DNA of 64,000 nt from CAWINH01 sp963837425 (GCA_963837425.1 CAWINH010000002.1:372001-436000), one strand, 5' to 3'; shown: positions 36,365 to 44,320, numbered from the stretch's first letter. Numbers and translations: made by a program. The notes: generated by a model from the letters alone, not told the origin.

Positions 36365-38854
36365 TCACCCCCCGTCGCCGGGCGTGACGATGTTCACGAG
36401 CTTGTGCGGGATGTGGATCACCCGGCGAGGGGATCGGCCCCGCAGGTAGGCCTGGACCCGTTCCGACGCCAGCGCGAGGCGCTCGATCTCGGCCTGCGGG
36501 GTGTCGCGCGCAACGCTCAGGCGGTCCCGGAGCTTGCCGTCCACCTGGATCGGGAGCTCGATGCTGTCGCTGGTGGCGAGCGCAGGATCCCAGCTCGGCC
36601 ATGGCTGCTGGTGAATGCTGTACGTCCCGCCGCGCTGCGCCCAGAGCTCCTCGGCGATATGCGGGGCGGCCGGGGCCAGCATGAGCAGCATCCGATCCAC
36701 GGCCTCGCCGTGCACGGCGCCCGACACTCCGGCCTCGCGGGCCTTGCCGATCGCGTTCGAGAGCTCCATGAGCTTCGCGATGGCGGTGTTGAAATGGAAC
36801 CCCTCGTAGTCGCTGGTGACGTCCCGCACGGTGGCGTGAACCGCACGCCGCAGGTCGCGGTCCGCGGCCTCGTCGCCGCTCGCGCCCGTCACCGGCTCGC
36901 TGGCCTGGACCCAGACGCGGGCCAGGAAACGGTGGATGCCCTCGATGCCCGATGCGTTCCATGGCCCGCCCTGGTCCCAGGGGCCGACGAACATCAGGAA
37001 GCAGCGGACGGTGTCCGAGCCGTACCGCGCCACGAGGTCGTCGGGATTCGCCACGTTGCCGCGGCTCTTGCTCATCCGCTGGTGGTCCGCGCCAAGGATC
37101 TGGCCCTGGTTGCGGAGTGCAATGAACGGCTCGTCGAACGAGAGATGGCCGAGATCGCGGAGGGCCTTGACCATGAAGCGGGCGTACATGAGGTGCAGCA
37201 CCGCGTGCTCCGCGCCGCCGGTGTAGAGGTCGACCGGCATCCAGCGCCTGACCTCCTCCGGATCCCACGCGCGCTCGGAGTCCCGCGGGGAGCAGTAGCG
37301 CAGGAAATACCAGGCCGAGTCGACGAAGGTGTCCATCGTGTCCGTCTCGCGACGCGCCGGTTCGCCGCATATCGGGCAGGTGCCCGCCAGGAACGCGGCG
37401 TGCGACTGGAGCGGCGAGACGCCGGTTGGCGCGAAGTCGACGTCCGGCGGCAGCAGGACGGGGAGCTGATCGTCGGGGACCAGCTGCGGCCCGTGCTCGG
37501 CGCAGTAGACGATCGGGATCGGCGCGCCCCAGTAGCGCTGGCGGCTCACGAGCCAGTCGCGGATCCGGTAGGTCACTGCGGCGGAGCCGAGTCCCAGGTC
37601 AGCGAGCTGGGCGGTGATGGCGCCGATGGCGTCCGACGCCGGCATGCCGCTGAACTCCCCGGAGTCCACGAGCACCTGGTCGCTGGAGTGCGCGACGAAC
37701 GCCTCGCCCTCCGGCGGACTCCCACCGGCGGGGAGCACGACGTAGCGGATCGGCAGCTCGTACTTCACCGCGAACGCGTAGTCCCGCTCGTCGTGGGCCG
37801 GCACGGCCATGATCGCGCCCGTCCCGTAGCCGGGCAGGACGTAATCGGCGATCCAGATCCCGATCCGCTCGTTCGTCATCGGGTTCACGGCGTACGACCC
37901 CAGGAAGACCCCGGTCTTCTCGCGCTCCGCGCTCATGCGCTCGATCTCGGTCTCGCGCCGGGCGGTCTCGATGTACGCGGCGACATCGGCCTGGCGCTCT
38001 GGCCTCGTCAGCGTCGCCACCAGCGGATGCTCGGGCGCCAGCACCATGAACGTCGCGCCGTAGATCGTGTCCGGCCGGGTCGTGAAGACCCGGATCGGCT
38101 CAATCCCGCGGCCCTCGACCGGGAAGTCGATCTCCGCCCCTTCCGATCGCCCGATCCAGTTCGTCTGCATGAGGCGAATTGGCTCCGGCCAGTCGATCTC
38201 CGTGAAGTCGAGCAGCTCGTCCGCGTAGCGCGTGGTGCGGAAGAACCACTGCTCGAGGTCGCGCTTCACGACCGGCGTCCCGCAGCGCCAGCAATGGCGA
38301 TCGGCGCCCTCCACCTGCTCGCGCGCCAGCACCACCTGGTCGCGTGGGCACCAGTCGACCGGCGCCATGGCCCGATACGCGAGCCCGGCCCGATACAGCT
38401 CGCCGAAGAGCCACTGCGTCCAGCGGTAGTACTCCGGATCGCTGGTCGCGACCTCCCGATTCCAGTCGAACATGCAGCCCATCGTCCGGAACTGGGCGCG
38501 CATGCGGTCGATGTTCGCGTAGGTCCAGGTCGCGGGGTGGATGCCGCGGTCGATGGCGGCGTTCTCGGCCGGCAGGCCGAACGAATCGAAGCCCATTGGG
38601 AACATGACGTTCAGGCCCTGCATCCGTCGCATGCGAGCCACGATGTCCGGCCCGGTGGCGGCATACCAGTGCCCGATATGGACGTCCCCGGAGGTGTAGG
38701 GGTACATCGTCAGGAGGTAGTGCTTCCGGCGTCCGTCGTCGTCCTTGGTCCGATACAGGCCATCCGCGTCCCAGCGCTCGCGCCAGCGCGCCTCGTACGA
38801 GGCGGGGTCGAACCGCCCGCCGCTGTTGCGCGCGTCCTCGATCTCGGTGGTCAT
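36365..38854 (-). CDS. leuS: Leucyl-tRNA synthetase
   Basis: The 829-residue class I enzyme contains YPYTSGDVHIGHW (HIGH at about 59-62), FDSFGLPAENAAI, the CP1 editing domain (TRPDTIYGATFMVLAPEHPL, GTGAIMAVPAHDERD), zinc-like Cys pairs (HCWRCGTPV, CPICGEPA) and QRMSKSRG (KMSKS at about 593). It charges tRNA-Leu. The ATG at 38854 (MTTEIEDA) is chosen over 38878 because AAGGAGAGG precedes it and it overlaps the stop of the upstream methyltransferase in ATGA. First of the leuS-comEA-comEC group. Confidence 0.96.
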   Translation of the reverse strand: MTTEIEDARNSGGRFDPASYEARWRERWDADGLYRTKDDDGRRKHYLLTMYPYTSGDVHIGHWYAATGPDIVARMRRMQGLNVMFPMGFDSFGLPAENAAIDRGIHPATWTYANIDRMRAQFRTMGCMFDWNREVATSDPEYYRWTQWLFGELYRAGLAYRAMAPVDWCPRDQVVLAREQVEGADRHCWRCGTPVVKRDLEQWFFRTTRYADELLDFTEIDWPEPIRLMQTNWIGRSEGAEIDFPVEGRGIEPIRVFTTRPDTIYGATFMVLAPEHPLVATLTRPERQADVAAYIETARRETEIERMSAEREKTGVFLGSYAVNPMTNERIGIWIADYVLPGYGTGAIMAVPAHDERDYAFAVKYELPIRYVVLPAGGSPPEGEAFVAHSSDQVLVDSGEFSGMPASDAIGAITAQLADLGLGSAAVTYRIRDWLVSRQRYWGAPIPIVYCAEHGPQLVPDDQLPVLLPPDVDFAPTGVSPLQSHAAFLAGTCPICGEPARRETDTMDTFVDSAWYFLRYCSPRDSERAWDPEEVRRWMPVDLYTGGAEHAVLHLMYARFMVKALRDLGHLSFDEPFIALRNQGQILGADHQRMSKSRGNVANPDDLVARYGSDTVRCFLMFVGPWDQGGPWNASGIEGIHRFLARVWVQASEPVTGASGDEAADRDLRRAVHATVRDVTSDYEGFHFNTAIAKLMELSNAIGKAREAGVSGAVHGEAVDRMLLMLAPAAPHIAEELWAQRGGTYSIHQQPWPSWDPALATSDSIELPIQVDGKLRDRLSVARDTPQAEIERLALASERVQAYLRGRSPRRVIHIPHKLVNIVTPGDGG

Positions 38855-39663
38855 GGACCTCTCCTTCGTGCAACCCACAGGTCGATGCGATAGGGGACGG
38901 CAAACGGGGTGTCGTCGGCGTGGCCGTGGCGGCCCAGGAGCGCCGCCAGCTCAAGGCGGAAGCGGTCCTGCACATTCGGGTCGAGGAGCCGCACGTACGA
39001 CGCGGTGAAGGCCAGCCCGATGAACTCCTCCGCGGTCATCTGCACCTCGTGCTCGAGGTTGAGCAGGTCGACCGGCTCGAACGAGATGCTCGCCGCGAAG
39101 CTCGCCCGCAGCTGGTCGCGGCCGACCGCCACGTAGCGGCCCATGTCGTTCGCCTCGCCGGCGTAGCGCTCCAGCAGCCGCTCGTACTCCGCGAGGAACG
39201 CGGAGCGCTCTCCGTCACGGACGTTCCAGAACAGGGCCACCCCGCCGCCCGGCCGCAGGATGCGCGCCACCTCGGCCAGCGCGCGCTGCTGGTCGAACCA
39301 GTGGAACGCCTGGGCGGCTGTCACCAGCTCGGCCGTGCCCGGGTCGAGGCCGGTCGACTCCGCCTCGGCCTGGACCGTGCTCACCAGCAGCCCGCGGTCC
39401 GTGGCGTTCGAGCGGAGCACGTCGACCATCCCTCTGCCCGGCTCCACCGCCGTCACCCGCCAGCCCAGCTCGGCCATCGCCAGGCTTGCGCGCCCCGTGC
39501 CGGCACCGAGGTCCACGACCTGCGGCCGTTCGGAGAGGCCAAGACGCTCCCGGATCATGGCGAACAGCTCGTCCGGGTAGGGTGGCCGCAGGCGGTCGTA
39601 TTCGCCGGCCCAGGCGTCGAAGCTGAGGGCCCTGGCGCGGTCGATGTCACTCACGGCGGTCAC
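38851..39663 (-). CDS. SAM-dependent class I methyltransferase
   Basis: The 270-residue protein has the Rossmann SAM motif VVDLGAGTGRASLAMAELGW, motif II VTAVEPGRGM and the later TAAQAFHWFDQQRALAEVAR and LRPGGGVALFWN. It resembles small-molecule methyltransferases (Methyltransf_11/25 type); the substrate is unknown. The ATG at 39663 is inside the 3' end of the GNAT gene (17-bp overlap), and the stop overlaps the leuS start, so the three genes are probably cotranscribed. Confidence 0.85.
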   Translation of the reverse strand: MTAVSDIDRARALSFDAWAGEYDRLRPPYPDELFAMIRERLGLSERPQVVDLGAGTGRASLAMAELGWRVTAVEPGRGMVDVLRSNATDRGLLVSTVQAEAESTGLDPGTAELVTAAQAFHWFDQQRALAEVARILRPGGGVALFWNVRDGERSAFLAEYERLLERYAGEANDMGRYVAVGRDQLRASFAASISFEPVDLLNLEHEVQMTAEEFIGLAFTASYVRLLDPNVQDRFRLELAALLGRHGHADDTPFAVPYRIDLWVARRRGP

Positions 39664-40234
39664 CCGATGGCGGCGTCGGCGCGTCCGGGAACCAGGCCAT
39701 CAGCACCTCGTCGCGGAACGCGCCGCCCTCCGCCCGATACTGCCGGCGACGCAAGCCCTCGCGCTCGAATCCGACGTGCTCGTACACGGCGATCGCACGG
39801 AGGTTGTCGGGAAAGACGCCGAGCGCCACCTTGACCAGCCCGGCGCGGCGCCCCCACTCCTGGGCGGCGCGCATCAGGGCCGTCCCCACGCCAACATCCC
39901 GCCAGTCCCTCGCCACGCAGATCGAGAGCGTTCCGAGGTGGTCCGAGGTCGAGCTCCGTTCACGGCTGACCAGGACGTTGCCGACGAGCTCGCCGCCGGC
40001 CTCTCCGACGAGTGCCAGGCTGCTCGACTCGCGAATCATCTGGCCGATGAAGAAGGCCTCATCCGGTGGGCTGATGGCGGTGGGCGGGGTCACCAGCCAG
40101 CGGCCCTCGGCGCGCACGTCCGCGAAGAGGCGTGCCAGATTGCCCGCGTCGGTCGGCCGGGCGGGGCGCAGCGTCCAGTGTCGGCCGTCACTGGCCGTCC
40201 GCTGCTCGGTGCCTGGCGCGGCTGCGGTGTCCAT
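39647..40234 (-). CDS. GNAT-family N-acetyltransferase
   Basis: The 195-residue protein has a GNAT core: LRPARPTDAGNLARLFADV, TLSICVARDWRDVGVGTALM (acetyl-CoA loop Q/RxxGxG/A, here RDVGVG) and VALGVFPDNLRAIAVYEHVG FEREG-like end. It is of the RimI/YhhY-like type; the acceptor is unknown. The start is the ATG at 40234; the tRNA-Ala terminator ends just upstream. Overlaps the methyltransferase gene. Confidence 0.85.
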   Translation of the reverse strand: MDTAAAPGTEQRTASDGRHWTLRPARPTDAGNLARLFADVRAEGRWLVTPPTAISPPDEAFFIGQMIRESSSLALVGEAGGELVGNVLVSRERSSTSDHLGTLSICVARDWRDVGVGTALMRAAQEWGRRAGLVKVALGVFPDNLRAIAVYEHVGFEREGLRRRQYRAEGGAFRDEVLMAWFPDAPTPPSGDRRE

Positions 40235-40294
40235 TCGCTGTCCTCATTCGACGCTGTGGCGGCGCCGTGGCGCTGTGGCGACGCCGTGGCGCGT

Positions 40295-40329
40295 ACAACA
40301 AACCCCCCGTTCGTCAGGACGAAGGGGGG
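40295..40329 (-). terminator. Intrinsic terminator of tRNA-Ala(GGC)
   Basis: On the minus strand CCCCCCTTCGTC, loop CTG, GACGAACGGGGGG forms a 12-bp stem with one mismatch (40303-40329), followed by TTTGTTGT. It lies about 37 nt after the tRNA 3' end and before the GNAT gene. Confidence 0.75.
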
Positions 40330-40365
40330 CTCCATTCGCGGTACCACCATGACTTGACCGACGGA

Positions 40366-40441
40366 TGGTGGAGCTGGGGGGACTCGAACCCCCGACCCCC
40401 TGCATGCCATGCAGGTGCTCTCCCAGCTGAGCTACAACCCC
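40366..40441 (-). tRNA. tRNA-Ala, anticodon GGC, with encoded CCA
   Basis: The minus strand gives acceptor stem GGGGTTG/CAGCTCC, D arm GTAGCTCAGCTGGGAGAGC, anticodon arm CCTGC-ATGGCAT-GCAGG (anticodon GGC at the middle of the loop) and T arm GGGGGTTCGAGTCCCCC. Discriminator A at 40369 is followed by CCA (40368-40366) in the genome. All stems pair, so this is an intact alanine tRNA reading GCC/GCU codons. A terminator follows. Confidence 0.97.
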
Positions 40442-40816
40442 ACGGTCGGTCCACTCACCGGCGCGATATCGGACGCCACCCCGGTCGGGTTGAGGGCCCG
40501 GCGGTCGTGACCGCGCCGTTCACCCGGCTGCTCGGCGGGCGAGTTCCGCGCCTCCCGATCGCCGGCTCCCACCATCCCGGTTCGCTTGAGATCGGCGGGC
40601 AGCGCGTACTGGTCCCGCGTCATCGCGTTTTTCGGTGCGGAGTATAGCAGCGGCACCTCGGAGGGTGGCATTCCGGCGGGTGCGACCCCGGAGCCCCGTG
40701 TCATCCCCGCGCTCGAAGCGCGGGACCCCGGTGCCTGCTACGCGGTCCGGGGCGGGTGGCCCCCGGTCGCTGCCCCGCGCGGGTGGACGGAACGGGTGCC
40801 GGAGCGTCAGCGGTCC

Positions 40817-40962
40817 CCTCGAGCGTCACGCAGCGACGACAACCGCGAACGAACGGTGCCGGATGCCCCGCTCACGGGCCGTTTCGTCACCGAGCGACGC
40901 CGACGGCGAACGAACCGGGCTGTCCTTCGCCGATAGCGTCGCAGGCTGACGGCCGGCAGGGC
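40817..40962. repeat. 145-bp direct repeat, copy 1
   Basis: Begins CTCGAGCGTC and ends near CCGGCAGGGC; about 95 percent identical (seven mismatches by eye) to the copy 175 bp downstream. Inside it a shorter degenerate unit, AGCGACG-C-AC-GCGAACGAAC-GG, occurs twice (about 40832 and 40893). Confidence 0.85.
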
Positions 40963-40991
40963 GCGGACCGCGGGCCGCTGCGGGTTCTTTT

Positions 40992-41137
40992 CCTCGAGCG
41001 TCGCCCAGCGACGACAACCGCGATCGAACGGTGCCGGATGCCCCGCGCACGGGCCGTTTCGTCACCGAGCGACGCCGACGGCGAACGAACCGGGCTGTCC
41101 TTCGCCGATAGCGTCGCTGGCTGACTCCCGGCAGGGC
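40992..41137. repeat. 145-bp direct repeat, copy 2
   Basis: Second copy, offset exactly 175 bp from copy 1, separated by a 29-bp spacer containing GGGTTCTTTT. Carries the same internal pair of short units. The shared sequence GATAGCGTCG and CCGGATGCCCCG are unchanged. Could be a mobile small repeat, a structured RNA or a protein-binding array. Confidence 0.85.
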
Positions 41138-41186
41138 CTGGGAGTTGGCGGCCAGGCGACAGGGTGCAACTCACGGCGCGTGCTCG

Positions 41187-41639
41187 TCAGGCGGTGGGCG
41201 GTGCCTCGTCGGCAAAGTGCAGCCGCAGGCGTTCGAGGCTGGTCGCGAGGTCGTGCTGGGCGGCGCGCGCCACCATCCCCTCGAGCGGAGCCATGAAGAC
41301 GCTCGCGGCCGTGAACGACATCGCGAACCGCACGCGCGTCGCATCGCCGGCCGGTTCCAGGTCCAGGGTGGCCTCCGCATGCACGCCCGACACGGTGCTC
41401 TCGAGGACGAGGCGCCGATCCGGCTCGTACGCCGTCAGCGTCAGGTCGGCGGTGAAACGCTGCCCGAGCAGGTCACGGACGACGCGCGCCGTCGATCCAC
41501 GGCCGATGGGAGCGGGCGACGTCAGCGTCGCCGAGATGATGCCCGTCTGCCAGGCGGGGAGGTTAACTGGATCGGCGACGAACGCGAAGACGGTGCCCGG
41601 AGGTGCGGGGATCGTGGCCTCGGCGTCGGTACGCTGCAT
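41187..41639 (-). CDS. SRPBCC (START-like) family protein
   Basis: The 150-residue protein starts MQRTDAEATIPAPPGTVFAF and continues VADPVNLPAWQTGIISATLT, LLGQRFTADLTLTAYEPDRR and ends with a long amphipathic helix (ARAAQHDLATSLERLRLHF), the helix-grip fold of polyketide-cyclase/SRPBCC proteins that bind hydrophobic ligands. No catalytic residues can be assigned. Its start is 70 bp from the divergent lipoprotein gene. Confidence 0.8.
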   Translation of the reverse strand: MQRTDAEATIPAPPGTVFAFVADPVNLPAWQTGIISATLTSPAPIGRGSTARVVRDLLGQRFTADLTLTAYEPDRRLVLESTVSGVHAEATLDLEPAGDATRVRFAMSFTAASVFMAPLEGMVARAAQHDLATSLERLRLHFADEAPPTA

Positions 41640-41693
41640 CGGTGAACCCTAACGCCTGGAGGGCGAGGCGTGGGCGGCGGCCGCGTGGTGCCG

Positions 41694-41699
41694 TATCCT
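41694..41699 (+). promoter_or_regulatory. Putative -10 box, lipoprotein gene
   Basis: TATCCT ends 8 nt before the ATG at 41708; near-leaderless. Confidence 0.45.
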
Positions 41700-41707
41700 G
41701 CTTCGAC

Positions 41708-42481
41708 ATGGGTCGCTCGCTCGGGCTCAGCCTCGCCCTCATCTCGGTTGTGCTCCTCGCGTCGTGCGGCGGCGCCTCGCCGACGCCTGCCGATCCCCGG
41801 GCCACGGTGACGAGCGGGATCGAGGCCACGCTCGGCGCGCACACCTTCCACCTGGCCGCCACCGTGGACGGCACGCTGAACGTGGCCGAAACGGGCGGGA
41901 CGATCACGCTGGACGGAACGACGCTCGAGGGTGATGTCGACATCGATCGCGGGCGGACGCACCTGACCTTCGCCGTTCCGGCGTTGATGGGGATCAGCGG
42001 CGAGGTGATCACGATTGGCGCCGATGACTACCTGAAGACGAGCGTCACGGGGTCCGGCTGGGTGCACTCGCAGGCGACCGCCGGCGACCCGCTCAGCGAC
42101 GTGACTGATCCGAACGCGGCCCTGACCGCCATCGAGGACCTCATGGATGCGGCCGGCGTCACGCTCGTCGCGATGGACAGGACCGATTGCAGTGCCGGTC
42201 CCTGCTCCCACGTGGCCATGACCATCCCGGCCGACCAGCTGCAGGGAGCGGCGGATCTAGCCGGAGGGCTCGTCCCCAGCGCCGCATTCGCCGATGGGCT
42301 CGTGCTGGACCTCTACTTCTCCACGAGCGATGGGCGGCTCGCCGAGGTCTCGACCGGGATCGACAGTGCATCGGTCGGGTCGCTGACGCTTGGCGTCACC
42401 TTCAGCGCCTGGGACCAGGCGCTGATCATCGAGGCGCCTCCCGCTTCCGACATCCAGCAGGGGACCGGCCTTCCCTTCTAG
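41708..42481 (+). CDS. LppX/LprAFG-like lipoprotein
   Basis: The 257-residue protein has a signal peptide with lipobox LISVVLLASCGG, so Cys20 or so becomes lipidated. The mature part is a beta-rich domain (FHLAATVDGTLNVAETGGTI, THLTFAVPALMGISGEVITI, GSGWVHSQATAGDPL) matching the LppX/LprAFG lipoprotein fold, which in mycobacteria binds and carries lipids between membrane layers. One disulfide-capable pair DCSAGPC is present. Role here is inferred only from family. The ArsR operon starts 290 bp downstream. Confidence 0.75.
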   Translation: MGRSLGLSLALISVVLLASCGGASPTPADPRATVTSGIEATLGAHTFHLAATVDGTLNVAETGGTITLDGTTLEGDVDIDRGRTHLTFAVPALMGISGEVITIGADDYLKTSVTGSGWVHSQATAGDPLSDVTDPNAALTAIEDLMDAAGVTLVAMDRTDCSAGPCSHVAMTIPADQLQGAADLAGGLVPSAAFADGLVLDLYFSTSDGRLAEVSTGIDSASVGSLTLGVTFSAWDQALIIEAPPASDIQQGTGLPF

Positions 42482-42538
42482 CCCCCTCGTCTCCCCGGCC
42501 GAAGTTCCCATGAAGATCGGGCCGTTCGGCACTGCTGC

Positions 42539-42588
42539 ACCCATATAGATGCGTAAAGCATATAGAGCGAAAGTGCCTATAGATGGGT
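42539..42588 (+). promoter_or_regulatory. Repeated operator-like sites upstream of the ArsR-sulfur operon
   Basis: An AT-rich island in GC-rich DNA has three related half-sites, CATATAGAT (42542), CATATAGAG (42559) and CTATAGATG (42577), 17-18 bp apart. The outer ends ACCCATATAG and CTATAGATGGGT form an inverted repeat. ArsR-family repressors bind such AT-rich palindromes, so this is the likely autoregulatory operator of the next gene. Confidence 0.5.
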
Positions 42589-42623
42589 CACACAGCGACC
42601 ACGTGAGACGGAGGTCAGAACCC

Positions 42624-42737
42624 ATGCAACCCGAGCTGGGACGGCGGCCCTCGTGGTTTCGTCGTCTCTTTTCGTCCGGCGACTGCCGGTGCTGGCGCGT
42701 GGGGTCACTCCTGCTGCGCCTGTCCCGGAGCCGGTGA
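42624..42737 (+). CDS. Possible 37-codon leader peptide
   Basis: A short frame starting ATG at 42624, preceded by GGAGGT at good spacing, encodes MQPELGRRPSWFRRLF, then SSGDCRCWRVGS and an Arg-rich end. It lies between the operator-like sites and arsR. Two cysteine codons two apart recall regulatory leader peptides, but no attenuator hairpin was identified. May equally be chance. Confidence 0.3.
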   Translation: MQPELGRRPSWFRRLFSSGDCRCWRVGSLLLRLSRSR

Positions 42738-42770
42738 TCGTGCGGCCGTGGGCCTGAGAAGGAGCTGATC

Positions 42771-43148
42771 ATGCTCCGCGCGTCCGAAGACATCTACGCC
42801 ATGCAGGCCTCGATCCTGCGGACTCTCGGCAGTCCCCGGCGACTCGAGATCGTTCACCTGCTGGGCGAGGGTCCGCTCGAGGTTCATCGGCTCGCCCGGC
42901 TCCTCGAGATCGCTCAGCCGACCGTCTCCCAGCACCTTGCCGCGATGCGCGCGGCCGGCCTGGTGGAGCCGCTGCGCGACGGGAGAGAGGTCCGGTACCG
43001 ACTCACCGACGATGCCATCCGCCAGGCCTGTGACCAGATGCGCGAATTCCTGTACCGGCGCCTGAGCCGATTGAGCCTTCTTGCGGCTCCCACCCATGAC
43101 GGCCACGCGGAGCAGGTCGCTCCGCTCGTCGCGGGGAGCCGCAGGTAA
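42771..43148 (+). CDS. ArsR-family transcriptional regulator
   Basis: The 125-residue protein is a winged-helix ArsR/SmtB regulator: ILRTLGSPRRLEIVHLLGEG, VHRLARLLEIAQPTVSQHLA (recognition helix) and GLVEPLRDGREVRYRLTDDA (wing). It has a single cysteine, Cys87 in RQACDQM, so it lacks the two-cysteine sulfide/persulfide switch of SqrR/BigR and the CxC metal site of ArsR; the signal is unknown. AAGGAG precedes the ATG. It is the first gene of a sulfur operon and probably binds the repeats at 42539-42588. Confidence 0.85.
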   Translation: MLRASEDIYAMQASILRTLGSPRRLEIVHLLGEGPLEVHRLARLLEIAQPTVSQHLAAMRAAGLVEPLRDGREVRYRLTDDAIRQACDQMREFLYRRLSRLSLLAAPTHDGHAEQVAPLVAGSRR

Positions 43149-43184
43149 CGAAACCAACGAGACCACGAGAAGGAGCACCGAACC

Positions 43185-43556
43185 ATGGCAGATCACGAGA
43201 AGCTGGTCATCATGGCCACCCACGGTCCCGAGGACCCCGAGCTGGCCACGATCCCGTTCGTCATGGCCTGCGCCGCCCTTGCCTCGGATGTCGAGGTCGT
43301 GATGGGCTTCCAGGCCAACGGTGTGTGCCTCGTGCATCGCGGCGAAGCCGAGCACGTGGCCGCCCCGGAGTTCCCGCCGCTCACCAAGCTCATGACCGAT
43401 TTCGTCGAGCTGGGCGGAACGATGCTCGTCTGCGGCCCATGCATCAAGAGCCGCGAGATGCAGCCCGAGCTCGATCTGGTCGATGGCGCCGAGGTCGTCG
43501 CCGCAGGGCGATTCGTCGCGGAGATCACGTCGGCCACCAACAGCCTCGTCTACTAG
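43185..43556 (+). CDS. DsrE-family sulfur relay protein
   Basis: The 123-residue protein has KLVIMATHGPEDPELATIPF, SDVEVVMGFQANGVCLVHRG and GGTMLVCGPCIKSREM, matching the DsrE family with a CGPC-type cysteine pair where the sulfur-binding Cys usually lies. It is paralogous to the protein at 3148-3507. AGGAG is upstream. With TusA next, it probably takes part in persulfide transfer in the cytoplasm feeding the Hdr/Qmo-like proteins encoded downstream. Confidence 0.85.
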   Translation: MADHEKLVIMATHGPEDPELATIPFVMACAALASDVEVVMGFQANGVCLVHRGEAEHVAAPEFPPLTKLMTDFVELGGTMLVCGPCIKSREMQPELDLVDGAEVVAAGRFVAEITSATNSLVY

Positions 43557-43579
43557 CGAACCGCAAAAGGAGCCATGAC

Positions 43580-43849
43580 ATGACCCTCACCGCACCACAG
43601 ACGACCGAGCTCGAAGGGCTCAGCGCAGCAAAGATCATCGACGCCCGTGGCAGCGCCTGCCCCGGCCCGCTCCTCGAGGCGAAGAAGGGGATGGGTACCG
43701 TCGCGATCGGCGATGTCATCGAGATCTGGTCGAGTGATCCCGCCACCAAGAAGGACATCGGCGCCTGGTCGGCCAAGGTCGGTCATGAGTTCCTGGGCTC
43801 CGTCGAGGCCAGCGGCTACGACCGCGTCCTCGTTCGGCGCGGCAAGTAG
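43580..43849 (+). CDS. tusA: TusA sulfur carrier protein
   Basis: The 89-residue protein has the canonical motif IDARGSACPGPLLEAKKGM (CPxP, with the sulfur-carrying Cys), then IGDVIEIWSSDPATKKDIGA and a final strand. TusA carries persulfide sulfur between enzymes. The ATG at 43580 has AAAAGGAG upstream; an ATG five nt earlier runs into a stop at once. It lies between DsrE and the MvhD-like gene, an arrangement that echoes TusA-DsrE-Hdr sulfur oxidation loci. Confidence 0.9.
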   Translation: MTLTAPQTTELEGLSAAKIIDARGSACPGPLLEAKKGMGTVAIGDVIEIWSSDPATKKDIGAWSAKVGHEFLGSVEASGYDRVLVRRGK

Positions 43850-43864
43850 CGAGGCCACGGTGCC

Positions 43865-44317
43865 ATGAGCGCGCTCTCCGTCATCGAGAAGCCCCCGGAG
43901 GTGGGGGACGGTCGGGATCGTAAGCCCCGGATCCTGGTCTTCTCCACGAACAACATCTCCGATCCGGGCATCGACATGGCGGGGAGCGCGCACATGCACT
44001 ACTCGACCGCCGTCACCGTGATCAGCCTGCCGTGCACCAGCGGCATCAAGCCGCGCTGGATCGTGCATGCCATCGAGCGCGGATTCGATGGCGTCTTCAT
44101 CGCATCCGATGGAGAAGAGTGCGCCTACCTGGCCGATTGCAGCGCGCGCGCGGCGCGAATCGTGGCGCGCGCCCAGGAGCTGCTCACCGAGCGCGGATTC
44201 GAGCCGCAGCGATTGAAGATGGCGGCCATCTGCTCGGTCTGCGCCGAGGCGTTCACGAAGCACATGCGGCAGTTCTCCGAGAGCCTGTCAGCGCTCGGGC
44301 CGTCGAGCAAGGGGTGA
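43865..44317 (+). CDS. MvhD-like hydrogenase/heterodisulfide-reductase-associated iron-sulfur protein, variant
   Basis: The 150-residue protein resembles MvhD (F420-non-reducing hydrogenase delta subunit), which passes electrons to HdrA: RILVFSTNNISDPGIDMAGS, VTVISLPCTSGIKPRWIVHA, ERGFDGVFIASDGEECAYLA and RLKMAAICSVCAEAFTKHMR. In typical MvhD the first loop has a Cys pair (CxxC); here it is STNN, so the [2Fe-2S] cluster may be lost or bound by the remaining cysteines (Cys at about 58, 81, 88, 127, 130). QmoB contains a fused MvhD-like domain; here it is separate. It sits directly before the HdrA fusion gene. Confidence 0.7.
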   Translation: MSALSVIEKPPEVGDGRDRKPRILVFSTNNISDPGIDMAGSAHMHYSTAVTVISLPCTSGIKPRWIVHAIERGFDGVFIASDGEECAYLADCSARAARIVARAQELLTERGFEPQRLKMAAICSVCAEAFTKHMRQFSESLSALGPSSKG

Positions 44318-44320
44318 GCC

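Larger units (their letters stand above)
40442..41186. other. Non-coding stretch with duplicated element
   Basis: About 745 bp with no convincing gene. Reading frames are open on both strands because of high GC, but none has known family features. It holds the upstream region of tRNA-Ala (an agtata, minus-strand TATACT, at 40641-40646) and two copies of a 145-bp element at 40817-40962 and 40992-41137. Confidence 0.5.

Noticed and set aside
36251..38893. 880-codon open frame on the plus strand opposite leuS
   Set aside because: It is the antisense of leuS; no family features, and high GC keeps antisense frames open. leuS itself has all synthetase motifs.
40756..41124. Open frame crossing the duplicated 145-bp element
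   Set aside because: No ribosome site or family similarity, and the same repeat is open on the other strand as well, as expected from composition alone.
40817..41137. Possible CRISPR array
   Set aside because: Only two long copies with one short spacer and no cas genes; a direct duplication explains it.
42549..42737. 62-codon frame starting inside the operator-like sites
   Set aside because: Its start lies within the AT-rich operator region and has no ribosome site; only the internal ATG at 42624 is plausible.
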